A DNA stretch of 64,000 nt from Nectonema munidae (GCA_030549495.1 JAUIRK010000509.1:804501-868500), one strand, 5' to 3'; shown: positions 35,301-46,640, counted from the first letter of the stretch. Numbers and translations: made by a program. The notes: a model not told the origin generated them from the sequence alone.

Positions 35301-38300
35301 TTAGATTGAGTATTTTATCAATGAACTCAAAATTAATAAAAACAATTAGATTTTAAATATTCATTTAGAGACTTAGCTTTAAGAAAAAAAATTAATTCTA
35401 AAAATCTACTCGCAAACAAAACAAGTCTTGAATATACATATGAATATAAGATATCTGAAATATGAGTTCAGCATGTTTAATAGAGATTCGAGTTAGCTAT
35501 AGATAGACCCAGTGGTAGCACTATAACCTGTAAAGTGTAAATATTCAGGAATTTTTAGAAAAGATAACACCACCCAAGTGTTCCAAGTTAATCAAAACTG
35601 CATCCGTTAGACTTTGCAACGTAGGCTATTGTCAAGTGGCTGCCTTGATAAAAAAAACTTCATTCTCATTGAGGATTCTCTTCATTGATGTTGGTTGCAC
35701 TAAGCATGTTTTTTCAAGCTCCTTATTTAATATCCTCCATATTTAATAGAGTTCATTTCCTCCATCTCACACCACATTTGTTCTTTTCGCTTCCACCTAA
35801 ATTCGTGAATCCTGCTTCGGTGTTTCACGATTCGGTAACGTTTGCAACGGAGATACTTGTACACTTCTATTAAGTGTTGGTCACGGGGCAAAAGTATTTT
35901 CTATTTATCAATCAACTCTATATTTATCACCATTATTTCATTGTATATGTTGCATTTCACTTCAACATCTAAATTTTATCCTGGTTAATTAATATGATAT
36001 GTTCAAGTGTTCAACTCTATCTATTGTTATGAAAGTTTTTTTTTATACTTTTTATATGAATTACTTTTTTTTTTTTAAATAAATTACTTACTTACTTACT
36101 ATTTATCAGTCAACTAGTTTAGTTCGTCAATGTCACAACACATTTACTCGACAATAAAAATACAGCTTTCAGAAGTCTCCTTCAATTTATTTCAAACTGT
36201 TCTTATTTTTTTAAAGTCGAGACTGATAAAACAAGAGATAAAACAGAAATAGCAAGATATTTTGGAAAATATAACTATATCTTAGACTCGGATCAATTCA
36301 GAGAAATGTGAATAGGAACCTGCATCAAACATATAAAAGGCAAATATTTCTAATCGGCTTTCTTGACGTGTGCAATAACATTAACCAAATATATTAATTA
36401 CGGACAATTATCCTATAATACACTTTTATCTAACATATCTCATGCGAGTATCCTACATCCAGGGCATATTTAAGGAGGGAGGGGGGGGCACTTGGCCATG
36501 ACCAAGATTGCTTCAAGCTGTTCCCCATGAAATCACACCCTTCTTGCCAGGTAAAAATATATAAAATATAACAGGCTATCAAATTTCTCATAATATTTTA
36601 GGTTTTATTTCCAACATTCTAACATATGCAATTTAATCAGATAAATGAGTTTTTTTTATAATTATTTGGAATTTTAACTGGTAATTGAAGTCATTATCTT
36701 GAATGATTTTTTTATTTTTATGAATTGTAAAAATGACCCCCTCTCATCTCCCTTAATGAAATTTCATTTTTGAAAAATATTTAAACTTTATGAAAGCAAC
36801 TTTGTCTGATATTATTATCTCTATTGGGAGAAATCGTATCTACTATAAATAAATGTATATTTCCTATTATGAAAATTCAAAAAATATATTGATCTCGAAA
36901 TTAATTCGCGTTCCCTGATCAGCGAGAAAAATGGAATATCGATTTGAATTTCCAATAACATATTCGATTAAAAAAATTATTCATTATCTAAAAAAATATT
37001 CTTTCGCAAAAATGTTATGGGAAATAGTTTGTTTCGATGCAATGCTTTGATAAAACATTTCAAACTTAAAAATGATTCACGCGTAAGATACAAAGAAAAG
37101 AGGCATGCAAAATATAGATGATCTAAATCTCTCCTGCTTCAATTTTTTCTTACTTTCTTTTCTTATATTCTATTCTCAGTTGAATAGGAGAAGACTTTTC
37201 TTCCTAGTTTGCATTCTAAATCAGAATTTTAAGAATTGATAAGAGTTAAAGTAATTGTGAATTATGTTACTCTGGAGAACTCATTCCAAGCATCCCTCTT
37301 TTAGTTTCTTTATACAGTCAATTAATCAAGATTAATTGGGAGGAAATAAATACTATGCACGTTTCAACCCACAGAAATGTCAGAAAGGGTAAATAAGGTA
37401 CAGCTACAAAAGCCTTTTTTAATAAAGGGAGAAACGAAATTTAATAAGTCAGGACACAATGAAATATTTATTCAGACTTGGTACAAAGAATGTGTTATAT
37501 GAAAATTTGAAAATGCATGGCTCTGCCAACTATACATACTCGTGGTATTGAAATGTTGCGAATTCATATTACTTGATGTCTAAGCCGCCATTAACTCGCT
37601 TGACGCCAGTTGTGCCGATTTCACAGGTCACTCGAAAGGCGCGATCTGGTCCCTTCAAAATTTCGTTCTCCGTTGAGAACATGATGACAACGATGTTATC
37701 GAAGTTCAGCTCTCCACTTTTGTCATTCTAAAGAAAGGCAGAGAAAAGTGACAGGAGAAGGCGAAAGATGATTGGCTCACCTTTATGTCCGTTGTAGTAC
37801 CACAACCGTCCAGGGGCAGAACCAGGGAGGCAAGAGAGGATCCATCTCCTTCAAACTTACACATGTCTGTTTTGTAGTATCCTTTGGTGTAGAGGACGCC
37901 ATAAAATGGTCTAAGCAACTCTATATTTATCACCATTATTTCATCGTATATGTTGCACTTCACTTCAACATCTAAATTTTATCCTCGTTAATTAATAGCA
38001 ATTCTTAAAAAATTTGTTAGCAATAAATTATTATTATTATTATTGTTTGAGCCTTGTTCACAAAAATAAAATATTCTTCGCCATCTTTCCCGTTGTCAAT
38101 GTGTAGCAATCATTCTAGAACAGGGTTTCTCAGTGTAGGGGCCATAGCTCTTCCATTAGGAGCCCTATAAAACACATGGGGTGTCAAGAAATTCTTCAAA
38201 TTTAGAATGATGGCATGGCATCAATAATAATAATAATAACATATGCTGATAGCAGAGTTTCCTTTAAAACCTTGCTTATATATATGCTACAGTAAATCTC

Positions 38301-41300
38301 TGAAACCAGGGATCAGAGAATTCGTGAAATCACTATTTCACTTAAAAATGTCATGAACTCATTTGTGTTTCACGAATTTCCTAGGATTTTCATGTAATTA
38401 CTGAATGAGATTTTAGTTATTTTAGGATATCCCTAGGAATTACATAAATCTAAAGCTGTTTTTATGAATTTATTTTGAAGCAAAAGTATACCTTTACTTA
38501 ACGATTTTTGTTTGAAGATGTGAAAAAAGTTCTCACATTCAATAACTTTAATTAATGAATTAAAAAATGAGATATATTGAATGTAAAAATTCTTCAAAAA
38601 AAAACTTCACAGCCTTTGTCCAAGTTAACAAATATAACTTGAAAATAACATACAACCCAAATAATATATATGAAGCAGGAAGTTTGAAACCCCCTCTGTA
38701 CAAAGTACAAAAACACTTCATTCAATCAGATATACATTTGATCAAAGACCTAGAACTGCGTTTCCTAGCATTGGCGACATTTGCTAATGCCAGCGGTTTC
38801 ATAAGAGATTTTAATAATAACTAATGGTGATGGATTATGATTTATACAAACATATGAGTATAAATAATACTTAATTTTATATTTGGCATGTTATTTATTT
38901 GTGAACAGGCTATTCTAAGGATAAAGGTACTGAATGTTGGGAATGAAAAGAAAGGAAAATTCCAATATTACAAACAACAGAACATGATATTCGATATGCA
39001 CTTTCTGAAATATCTCTTAGAATAGATGAACTTGCAAATGAGAAAGAATAAATAGTTGTTAATTTTATTTTACTTCATTTATGTAAGTTAAAGAAATATA
39101 CGTGCTTGAATATTTGTCCTAAAGTGCATAACAAAAGAAATACCAAACTATAATTAACATTCTAAATTTTGTGTAATTTCTCCATTTTGAAATCTTTGAT
39201 ATCATAGGGGTGCGTAAATGTGACAAAATTTTAAAGATGCACCGGCAAACTAGGAGTTTAGAAAAACGACGTCTAGAAGTAGGAAATAGAGCAATTTTTT
39301 TAAGCAAATGAGATATGTGGAAAAATTTTGGCAAAGAGTTACATATTTTCTTTCTACTACGTTTATAAAGATTTCGTGAAATTGGAGAATAAAGTGGGGG
39401 TAAAGGATAAAATAAGAAAGGTAACGAGTAAACGCGTCAATAAAGTTAAATGCCCTTCGAGAAAGTTTTCTTACGCTATAAAGAGCCTTCGCGGTTGCCA
39501 AACGTTTTATAGGTTTTTTAAAAGGCAAAACCTTTTATAGGTTTGCGATATTGACATTTTCACTTCTATCAGGAGAGATATAGAATTTTGCAAGCAAGCA
39601 TACCGATGATAGCGTTGTGTAGTTTTTCGCCAGCGTCAGTACGGCCTTCATCATCTTCCACGTCGTGGGGCGCTAAGAGGGGAGTGTCAGGTTCTTCATA
39701 GTCGTTGTTCGTGGGCCTGTAGTCATAATCGATTTTGTCTCGGTAGACACTTTTCACGCTTTTGTGACTCTTGTGAGGCTTTCTCTCCTTCTTGTATTTG
39801 GCATCGAAGAAATTGGGCTTGCTTCTCCTCTTCCCATAATTTCCTGTTAGATGTTCAGTCATTCAGGAACAAGGATCACATTGAGTGCAAAATATAAAAG
39901 ACCGCCATCTATTCAAACTTATAAGAACATTTCGACTACTGCAACTTGTCATGCCCAGCTTAAAAGAAAGAAACTTTGAGATTTACGAATAACCTCATTT
40001 CTCCTCCTCAAAAGTTCACCTTCTTTTTCTATATATAAAGAAATACCAATATATACCATTTTTAGTTCAAAATTGCCTTTTCCAAATTCGCAATTGTCTT
40101 TTTTAAGTTCTAAATTGTCTTTTTAAATTCAAAAATTATTATCTTTTTTTATTTAAGAATTATATTTTTTTTATACTTTTCACCATTTTTCTGAATTTTT
40201 GTGTCAAAATTTAGAAATTGTTAACTTTGAAAGAGAACTTTATGCGAGAAATTTTTTTAAAAACATTTCAAACAACGTCAATCTTTAAGAGCATCCTTTT
40301 ACCTACACTTATAATAATAAAGCCTATTGAAAACTCACTATTTGCATCTAAATTTCTCTTTGTGTACTGTATCTTCATGAGTGGATAAAGTAATCTCTAT
40401 TGATTCACATTCCCTAAGATTGAGGGAAATAATGAATGCTTCCTGTGGTGTGTTATTTATATCTGTGAAAATAGCATAATTAGCAGCCGTAACTAATAAA
40501 GTTAGTTAAGTCATCGCTTACTAATCTAAATGGTAAGTGATACTAATTTTTTTCTCTGTGTTAGTATAATGTCATAAAACATGATTAGATATCTTTTAAT
40601 TGCAAAAATTAAAATATTTCAAAGCTTGTATAATAGGAGCCAACATTTATATCTCCGCAAACTTTGTTGCATGGAAAAGTTTTTTTTGTTTTGAAGGCTT
40701 TCTAGTGAATTGATAAACTTGGTGAAATTAACACTTTTTAACAAAACTTTTTTTTTGAATTAACTGCTTTAAAGTGACATCAATCAAGTGGCGTAGTCAG
40801 GAATTTAAATAGGGAGGGGGGCAAAAAATTTCAATGGGAGGGGCACATGAATTTATGACTTTTTAAAGCGTTATCATTTATGAATTATAAATATACATAA
40901 AGTTAAATTCTAATGTTAAATAATTTTTAAAAAATAAATTTTAAATTTTTTTGCGTACTTTTTGTTGAACAATTTGCTGCAAAATGATTTTAATTTTACA
41001 ACGTTTTAACCTTTTTTTAACAAACTCATTAAATTAATTTTTGCAAAACTTTTGGTCAATTCATTTTCACAGTGTTGAAATGTCAAGTGAGATTCTCTAT
41101 ACGGTGTCATCGTCCTTCAATGACAAGAATCACCCCGTTTAAGAGCAGAAAAAGCGCATTCAACTATAAAACTCGAATATCCTTCCGCCAGAGCTATCAT
41201 AAAATTTGTTTAAAAATGTCCTTCCCGCATAATGTTGAAACAAAAGGCGTTATTTTCGAGATTAAATCTGCTTTAAATTCTAATTTCAACTTATTCGTTT

Positions 41301-44300
41301 TTGTATTTGAATAATTTGGGTAAAATTTTCTATAACTCGGCCAAATCCCTGCACTCAGCTTTAAGTTGGTCTATTAAGCAGGATTTATCTTTTCATATAT
41401 TAAAGGGTATTGTTTTTATGAAGCATAGTAGAGTTTGGTATTTTTCAGCTTAGTTCCAAAGGATCCCTAAAGTTTTATCTTATAGTCTGTAAATCTGTTT
41501 ATAAACTCGGATTCTTAGATATCTTTAGAAGAAGTTTAGATGATTTAAGTTGATCATAATACCTATGGGCATTTTTATATAACATCATATATGTAACAGG
41601 TCCTTTTGGGGGGCAGGAGCAGGAAAGGAAGTTAGCGGGTAGTTTTGGGTTGTAGTGTTTTGTAAACAAGCAAGGAAAATTTCCCATATACTTCTCGAAC
41701 TGCTCTTATAACAACGAAAAAATTATTAAATTTGTTGAAGATTTGTTTTTATTATGATATTCCAATCATGAAGAGTATATAGAAAACGATACTCCAAAAA
41801 TCTTCAAGAAAAGTGGACTCGAACATTTTCAAAGAAAAAGGATATAATCTACTATAGTATCGGAGGACTTTCTAATCCAACTTAATTCACACATTCCACG
41901 TGATTATGAAGAAAAGACTAAAATAGTTTATTGCATCTTTCACATTTTTGGCAAAGTTTTTTCAAATTACATTTCTCAAAGATCTTCCGCCCTGAGCATC
42001 TCTGCTTACCCAAAAAATTCTGTTCCATCTGGTGCTTTGAGGGAAATTCACTCTTCTTGATCAATTTCATCTTCTTTATGGCTGTGTTTGAACTCAGGCC
42101 TTCACAACACTTAGGGGAAAATCATCACAACCAATTTCTAACAAGGATTAGAAAGATGAAGTGGATGGAATAAAAATTTCCATACACACATGGTGTGCTT
42201 ACAACAACTGATTTCATGTGTTTTTGTTTATATTTTGATTCTTGCAAAATATTGGATCGTGCTTGTTTTGGTAAATTAATTGTAAAGTATTAATTCGAAC
42301 CGTTGGTTTTCTCTCCCTCTTTGAAGCATCCTCATAGGAAGCAAATGTTTCCTTTATTCTTGATTATTTATTGAAGTATGTGGAAATAATTTCAAAGAAA
42401 TACTGGATATTGGAAAAAGTAAAATACTCTCGAGTATGGTAGTTTATAATGGGACAATTGTTTCTAATAACATGAAGAAAAGCAGTCTTCAAAGAGCAAA
42501 CTCACACGTCAGCAATGTAGATGGCGTTAATCTCGGTATGTTTTTGGTATTTAACTTGGTTTTTCATTCCTTTATTTCTTTCATCAAATAGTACACAACA
42601 AATACGAAAATACACATTCGTCTTAATATGGGTTTAGTTATATCTCCCTTTGACTGAATTAAGTTTGAAGATTTTGCTTGTCACAAAAAGAGCTACTCCG
42701 CCCTTCTAAGATTTAAAGGACTACTTCTCCATGCAATCCTTTTTTCAAGATCTCATTTATTAATTTCTTTTTTGGCCCATAATAAAAGACTTACTTCTTA
42801 ATTTGAGATACAATTTTTTTGTAAAAAATAAAAAATAAAAAAAAGCTAAAATTTAGACACTTTTTCAACATTTTATTTTCGATTGTTACACCCCTGAAAA
42901 ATTTCAGTGAAAACGTAAGAAAGCCGACTGCCAGAGATACGAAACTTAGAGAGACAGGCAGACAAAACAGGAGCTTGCACGACCAGTTGATATTCAACGC
43001 CCTTTCCAGTGTTCTTGTAAGAGAGACCAGAATCCTTGAGTTTAAGCGCCTGAATCGCATAATTTATCCAACGTTTCTAAACAGTCTGTATACTTATGTT
43101 GATGAAGGAAAGTTGTCTCTGGCAAAATTTTGAATAGAACATTTTGCTTCCGCATATTCGAGTGTCCCGAAAAAAAAGTTTACTCATTTTTTGATTTAAG
43201 TTTTACTCATAAAAGCACATTCCACGATACATATGTTGAAAAAGACCTTTGAAAAATCAAATAATGGAGTTGCTATATCTATACCCTTTCAAGTCCTTAG
43301 TAAGACCAATCCTCGAATACGCAAACGTGATTTATGGCAGTTTTTTTGCTAGTGATGTTAAGAAGATTGAAAAAGTTCAAAAAAAATTTACTAGAAGTTT
43401 ACATGGCATGAGAAATAATTCCTACTCTAGAAGAATATGAAAATAAAAGATGAGGCTTTGCCTGAGTTTTCTGCAAGAATTTCTCGAACCCATTGCTACA
43501 AGTTTAAATCTGAAAGTTTTCAAAACAACCACCTCCAAACTTATTTAACACAAAGAGCCTTTGGTGATAATTGGAATTCCTTGCCGGGTGGAGTAGTTAA
43601 TTCTCTTACAGTCAATGATTTTAAAAACAAAATTCATTTTGGCAGTCTAGATCAATCTAGTTATCGACATTTGCTTAAATAAGTATGTTATGTTACAAAT
43701 AACATATAAAAACATTTGAAAGTGAAATTAAACATTCTTAAAAAAAAAATTTCATCATATGAAGCTTTAAATTGTGTTGACCAGTTGTCATGTGTTTTGT
43801 ATTCAATTGTAACAGACTATTTGCTGTATCTTGAAATTTATTGATAATAATTAATTAAACAAAATGGATTAGTTTTTATTAAAAATTGAGTTAAGACAAT
43901 AAACAAATAAATTTAAAAACGTACACTGTTTCATTTTAATTTCAAATGTTTATACACTTTTATTTGGAACTAAAAACAATGATTGTCATAAATTATTTCC
44001 ATTTCTGGGGCGCTCTAATAAATTCCTTTATTTTGCGTCAAGTCACTGGACCACACTATCTCATTCGATCCCGACAAATGTATACGGCTTAGGTATATTT
44101 ACTGAATGAGCAACTACACCAGCATCTTTGATGTCGTATATCGGCGGAAGATTGTGCTTACTCAAAAAAATAAAGAAAAAAATACGCGATTCTTTCGGGT
44201 ACTTCCTGCTTTCTTTGTGACTTTTGATTTTGGGTGATGGAACGAGGAGGGGCCGTCTTTGAGAATTGCGAGAACTGCTTTTCTTTCCGCGCTTGCTAAG

Positions 44301-46640
44301 TTCTAAAAGCATCCAACCTTGATTTTTACACGCAGGAAATATGGATAAAACGAATCTATTCACCATATCGTGGCGTGTAGGGAGAAAAGTAGTTGGACTC
44401 CTTGAAATTTTTGCTAGGTCGGTCGTGCTGGACTGAGTACTCGTTGAAGGGAGTTTCTGGCAAGTCATCAATGTACTCCTCCACTTCCTCCCGATAATCT
44501 TCGGAGTCTTCGTAGGCCGCGTCGTAACTACTAGAACTGTGGGGAAAACTTTGCTTCCGAAAAGGTTTCTTTGCGGGTGATCGCAAAATTTCTCTTGAGT
44601 GAGGACGTTTCATGTAAGGCCTAGGAATGGGGGATGTGCGTTGCGCTTTGCCTTTTCTGAAAGATTTCGATCGCTTACGCGGACCATAAGAAGGAGAATA
44701 TGGCGGTCGTTTGTTGAAGCTTTTGGATGCGGCTCTGGATGCGGTGGCTTTGTCGTATTTAGACTTTCTTGCGTAATTTCTGCGTCTGGGCTTTCTATGT
44801 CTTGAGTGTGGACGCCGTTTACGGACTGGAGGAAGCCTGTCTTTATCGCGGAGTAGGACACCTACGTCTTCATATGGCTTGGGCCTGTTTCTCAAAAATT
44901 GGTCTCGAATGTTGGTGGGTAAAAAAGGAGCTCCCTGCATATTCATATCCTTGAAGCCTTTTCCAAAGTTGAGGGGGTTGAAGTTTGGAAGCATCTGGTT
45001 ATTTTGATTTGCATGCTTCTGTATATTCTGCTTTCCTTTACTCAAGTTCACTGGAGGAGTGTTTGGTTGTGCAGGAGGTTGCTGTTGTTGAACGGAAGGT
45101 GGGGCGCCCTTCTTTTCCGATTTCTTCTGTTCTTGCGCTTTCTGCTTTTCCTCCTCCTTTTTTAAAATATTGAAAATGGGTGAATCTGAACTAAACAAGC
45201 CTCCACTCCCAATCAAGCCTGTGGGTATCGCTTGATTCAAACCCAACTCGCCAATGAAGCCAGGACCTTTGTCGTTGTTCAGATACTTTTTGTTTTCTTC
45301 ACTCTGTCTATTCACGTGCTTGAGCGCGCGGCCTTTATCGAGTAGACTGCGTGTAGCTCGCGAATCATGCCGGGCGCCTTTCTTCCCTTTGGCTTCACTG
45401 AGTGCGCAAAGAATTGGCAAGCAGAGCAAGAGCTTAACCTAAAAGCAAACGTCATGATGGCATTACGCGAGCTAAAGTTGCTTTTGCAAAAGGTAAGCAT
45501 TGTATTCTCAGTCCTTATTCAAGTGAAGTTTTTCAAAATGTTTTTTATAAATAAATTTAATTTTTTTTCCAATTAAAGATTTTGCTCCGATTCGCAATTT
45601 TTTTTGCAATTTATTTATTTTTTGCAGCACGATTTCTTCCGCCAAAATAATTCACATGTGAGAATCAGTCCATCAAAATTTACCTGTTTATGGAGTTAAT
45701 TTGTACGATTGAAAGTGAATAATTTACTTAATTATGGATAAAACAATTTCCATTTTCTTTCTAATCAACCTTATCCACGGCTTTTGGAAAATTCACGGAT
45801 TAATGGTGATATAGCCTTAGAACATCAAAAGTAATACGAAAAGTCTAAAACAAGTCTTTTAATCATAAAAAAGGATATAAAATTAACAACTAACTAAAGC
45901 AATTAACGTGTATGTCATCCAAATTTGTATCCAACTAGTTAAGGTACTAACCAGAAATCCCTCAGATGAAAATTTTGTCCATAAATTGGAGGTACAAACT
46001 TCCACAAGTAAAGTAAGCAAGCAAGCTTCAAAATGACCAACACAATTGAACCACAGTCCCTGAATATCATTCGTGCTAATCATATTATCTCAAATGCTTG
46101 AGTGCATTTACTCCTATACTTACTTTTTCAAAAATTGGAACTGTTTAGTTTATCTACATATGTTTCATATATCTAATTTCTTTTTTTGCTGTCCACCCTT
46201 GGAAAATAAGGTTTTCTTCTCCCTATAAAGAACACCCAAGTGCAAAGTAGTTATGGAATGCAAGGCCTAGTTTTTAATGAGTATGCCCAATTCTGACACA
46301 GTTTGTAAGCTGTCTCTCTAAACAGCGTATGCCAAGACTTCTGACTCTCGACTCAAGCGTGGATGTGGCGTAGATCAAGGCGGTGAAAAAACGAAACTAC
46401 TATTTCGAACACAGCAAAGTGTTTGGAGACACAGAAAGTAGAAGCATACTTATGTTTCAAGCTGTTAACGAGAAACTTGGAACAATTCAAGTTTCGCTTA
46501 ATTAATCTATAACAATATTGGCAACTTAATCAGGATTAATAAGCAAAATATGCAAAAATGGATGATAGCTATTGTAAATAAGAAGGTGAAAAGTGTAAGT
46601 TTGACAAATCAATTTTACTCACCATTGAAAGTAGTAGCAT
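28951..46640 (-). CDS. ZP-domain transmembrane protein, nine coding exons
   Basis: This is the one host gene I can assemble from start codon to stop. Nine coding exons join through GT-AG introns with agreeing phases and give 832 codons, or 810 if a 66-nt part of the last exon is also removed. The protein has a signal peptide (residues 1 to about 22), a basic low-complexity ectodomain (about 25-444), a zona pellucida domain (about 446-702) with ten cysteines, a furin-type site RFRR (716-719), a membrane helix (about 788-812) and a short basic tail. ZP-N marks are PFYGVLYTKGYY, LPLDGCGT and RVTCE. ZP-C marks are PDAWLRV, YAHDGMG, LIDENGCP, FKFPD and YFDCYVQICYKKC. Arthropod proteins of this build are exported to the apical cell surface, cut by furin and polymerise in cuticle or apical matrix. 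That role is family knowledge and is inferred here. I cannot assign it to one named family member. Confidence 0.9.
29442..31587 (+). mobile_element. hAT transposon, both ends and target duplication present
   Basis: Ends TAGGGTTTAAT and ATTAAACTCTA are inverted, and flanks GTCGTCAG (29434-29441) and GTCGGCAG (31588-31595) agree at seven of eight bases. Both subterminal regions carry repeated TCTCGAGA-like words. The transposase is in pieces: 29918-30181 (CVSLDEFSSLSNKRYF), about 30190-30470 (ICYAHTIHLAVCDVL), 30528-30908 (LDSKTRWNSIISMVEWFLEI), and about 31200-31382 (PTSTECERVFSLAGLFIRKL, the dimerisation block). At least four breaks make it inactive. It lies inside the last intron of the ZP gene on the opposite strand. 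Confidence 0.9.
31809..31989 (-). CDS. ZP gene coding exon 8: end of ZP-C
   Basis: The 181-nt exon starts after ATGCTTAG and ends at AATAAG|GTATTC in phase 0. It encodes the second half of ZP-C: CPNKRSLIG, a helical charged stretch, FNVFKFPDVPNVYFDC and YVQICYKKC. The F-K-F-P-D, V-Y-F-x-C and I-C-Y-x-x-C motifs are standard for the family, and the exon supplies four of the six ZP-C cysteines. A copy of its last part with the same donor lies at 34523-34657. Confidence 0.93.
32956..33037 (-). CDS. ZP gene coding exon 7: ZP-C core
   Basis: This 82-nt exon lies between TTCTTAG and GAAAATGG|GTACGT, entering in phase 1 and leaving in phase 2. It encodes LFDLYLFDCYAHDG, then MGNSKLKLIDEN, and the split codon gives Gly before the Cys-Pro of exon 8. 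The Cys-Y-A-H-D-G-G block followed by L-I-D-E-N-G-C-P is among the most conserved parts of arthropod and nematode ZP-C domains. It is too short to stand out as an open frame and was found by following the domain. Confidence 0.93.
33090..33244 (-). CDS. ZP gene coding exon 6: linker and start of ZP-C
   Basis: The 155-nt exon starts after a pyrimidine-rich stretch and AACGAAG, and ends at AAAAAAG|GTATCC in phase 1. Its first base completes an Asn codon with exon 5. It encodes 51 codons with PDAWLRVLHGKNPY and ILGETGMLDVLIRDKK, matching the opening strands of ZP-C in cuticular ZP proteins (W-x-x-V, G-x-x-P-Y, then the hydrophobic strand before the next Cys). The intron before it is 4.3 kb and holds the fossil exon pieces. 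The intron after it is 52 bp. Confidence 0.88.
34523..34657 (-). pseudogene. Fossil copy of ZP coding exon 8 (3' part) and following intron
   Basis: About 135 bp match 31737-31871 at roughly 90% identity. The match covers the end of coding exon 8, its GTATTC donor and about 70 bp of intron. On the minus strand the copy still reads VPNVYFDFYVQICYKKC, with one conserved Cys changed to Phe, and the donor at 34595|34594 is intact. No matching upstream exon half or acceptor was seen. It sits in intron 5 of the same gene and could be read as a stray cassette exon, but a dead duplication is more likely. Confidence 0.75.
35003..35152 (-). mobile_element. tRNA-derived SINE, copy 2
   Basis: On the minus strand it opens GGGGGCGTGAGTAAGGTTGG, with a tRNA-like A box followed by GGTTAGATGCTGG, an anticodon-arm-like part and a clear B box, GGGTTCGATCCC, about 55 nt further on. 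The tail runs into a conserved body (CTTCTCGATGAAAAC). It sits in intron 5 of the ZP gene in the same transcriptional direction. It is not a tRNA gene because the acceptor arm cannot close and the body continues past the tRNA. Confidence 0.75.
35913..35994 (-). pseudogene. Fossil copy of ZP coding exon 4 (5' part) with its acceptor
   Basis: 82 bp match 37916-37997 with only about three differences. The match covers the intron end, the AAATTTAG acceptor and the first 18 codons of coding exon 4 (VEVKCNIYNEIMVINIEL), after which the copy diverges and meets a TAG within a few codons. Together with the fossil exon 8 at 34.5 kb, in the same order and strand, it looks like the two ends of a duplicated exon 4 to exon 8 block that lost its middle. 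Confidence 0.8.
35995..37572. other. Part of ZP intron 5, nothing recognised
   Basis: AT-rich intron sequence. A TTAC microsatellite lies near 36088-36101, and a G run with GGGGGGGCACTTGG at about 36480 recalls the G-rich words near 8260. No exon-like frame or RNA gene was seen. Confidence 0.55.
37573..37727 (-). CDS. ZP gene coding exon 5: second half of ZP-N
   Basis: The 155-nt exon starts after CTTTCTTTAG and ends at GACATCAA|GTAATA in phase 2. It encodes 51 codons beginning NDKSGELNFDNIVVIMF, then GPDRAFRVTCE carrying the fourth ZP-N cysteine, then a loop ending VNGGLDI. A tyrosine usual near this place in ZP-N domains is not obvious after the cysteine (CEIG). The GTAATA donor is weaker than the others, but its phase fits exon 6 exactly, and an in-frame TAA just beyond requires splicing here. 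Confidence 0.87.
37781..37971 (-). CDS. ZP gene coding exon 4: first half of ZP-N
   Basis: The 191-nt exon starts after AAATTTAG and ends at ACATAAAG|GTGAGC in phase 0. The split codon with exon 3 gives Asp. It begins VEVKCNIYDEIMVINIEL, continues PFYGVLYTKGYYKTDMC and ends LPLDGCGTTTDIK. This is the classic order of a ZP-N subdomain: first Cys, the F-x-G-x-Y strand, second Cys, then the GCGT motif with the third Cys. The intron that follows is only 53 bp. A diverged copy of its first codons and upstream intron lies at 35913-35994. Confidence 0.93.
37998..39603. other. ZP intron 3, no further exon seen
   Basis: It holds the lone hAT-like end at 38121, an ATT microsatellite near 38028-38046, and otherwise AT-rich sequence. 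The frame at 38567-38824 (plus) has coding-like length but no recognised match. The phases of exons 3 and 4 fit each other directly, so no extra exon is needed here. Confidence 0.55.
39604..39843 (-). CDS. ZP gene coding exon 3: basic linker before the ZP domain
   Basis: The 240-nt exon starts after CATCTAACAG and ends at ATCATCG|GTATGC. It enters and leaves in phase 1. With exon 2 the junction reads PRYG-NYGKRRSK. The 79 full codons continue the K/H/S/R-rich linker (KPHKSHKSVKSVYRDK), turn acidic (HDVEDDEGRTD) and end EKLHNAII, which leads directly into the ZP domain of the next exon. KRRSK near its start is a possible proprotein cleavage site. The next exon lies 1.6 kb away. Confidence 0.85.
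39844..43248. other. ZP intron 2, left part, no exon seen
   Basis: Outside the tandem repeat at 40.0 kb and the half MITE at 40.79 kb (AGTGGCGTAGTCAGG with G-rich words), I see nothing coding. The frames at 41072-41314, 41931-42173 (plus) and 42791-43060 (minus) are unsupported. Exons 2 and 3 join in phase without an extra exon. Confidence 0.5.
40045..40150. repeat. Tandem AATTGTCTTTTT repeat, inverse of 57.6-57.7 kb
   Basis: Units of about 24 bp with the core TTCAAAATTGCCTTTT / AATTGTCTTTTT recur about four times. ATATACCATTTTTAGTTC at its left end is matched by the reverse complement of 57682-57720. The piece at 57591-57720 has the same units in the other direction. Type unknown. Confidence 0.5.
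43249..43682 (+). mobile_element. LINE 3' end (post-RT region)
   Basis: SLVRPILEYANVIYG, then KKIEKVQKKFTRSLHGMRN, and after a frame change ALPEFSARISRTHCYKFKS, LTQRAFGDNWNSLPGGVVNS and NDFKNKIH. This matches the region from the thumb to the C-terminus of CR1/Jockey-like LINEs, ending at a natural stop at 43680-43682. It lies in the 4.5-kb intron 2 of the ZP gene on the opposite strand. No poly(A) tail is obvious, but a run of A follows at 43739-43749. Confidence 0.82.
44364..45438 (-). CDS. ZP gene coding exon 2: signal core and basic linker
   Basis: The exon is 1075 nt, starts after TTTTAG and ends at TATG|GTGAAT in phase 1. It encodes 358 residues: the hydrophobic VKLLLCLPILCAL, then a disordered-looking ectodomain. 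Visible parts are a KEEEKQKAQEQKKSEKK charged patch, a Q/P-rich run, a strongly basic R/K/S/H region (about residues 200-320 of the protein) with many RKRR-like sites, and an acidic patch EDSEDYREEVEEYIDD near the end. No folded domain is recognised. The open frame of more than 1 kb in AT-rich DNA, its higher G+C, and its clean junctions support it. The many dibasic sites suggest the ectodomain could be processed, which is inference. Confidence 0.87.
45439..46406. other. ZP intron 1, nothing recognised
   Basis: Intron between the start micro-exon and exon 2. An ATG lies 25 bp before exon 2, but it is in another frame and would miss the ZP coding frame. No element is recognised. The 238-bp duplicated block begins at 46407. 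Confidence 0.6.

Noticed and set aside
38567-38824. 85-codon plus-strand frame in ZP intron 3
   Set aside because: No recognised family, no splice sites of quality, and the flanking sequence is plain intron.
45312-45500. Start at the ATG at about 45460 (MTFAFR frame) for the ZP gene
   Set aside because: That ATG is in a different frame from the signal peptide and ZP coding frame. The coding frame has a TAG directly before exon 2, so the start must come from an upstream exon.
44599-45576. Plus-strand open frames opposite the large ZP exon
   Set aside because: They are antisense shadows of the 44364-45438 coding exon. Their composition follows from the basic linker on the other strand.
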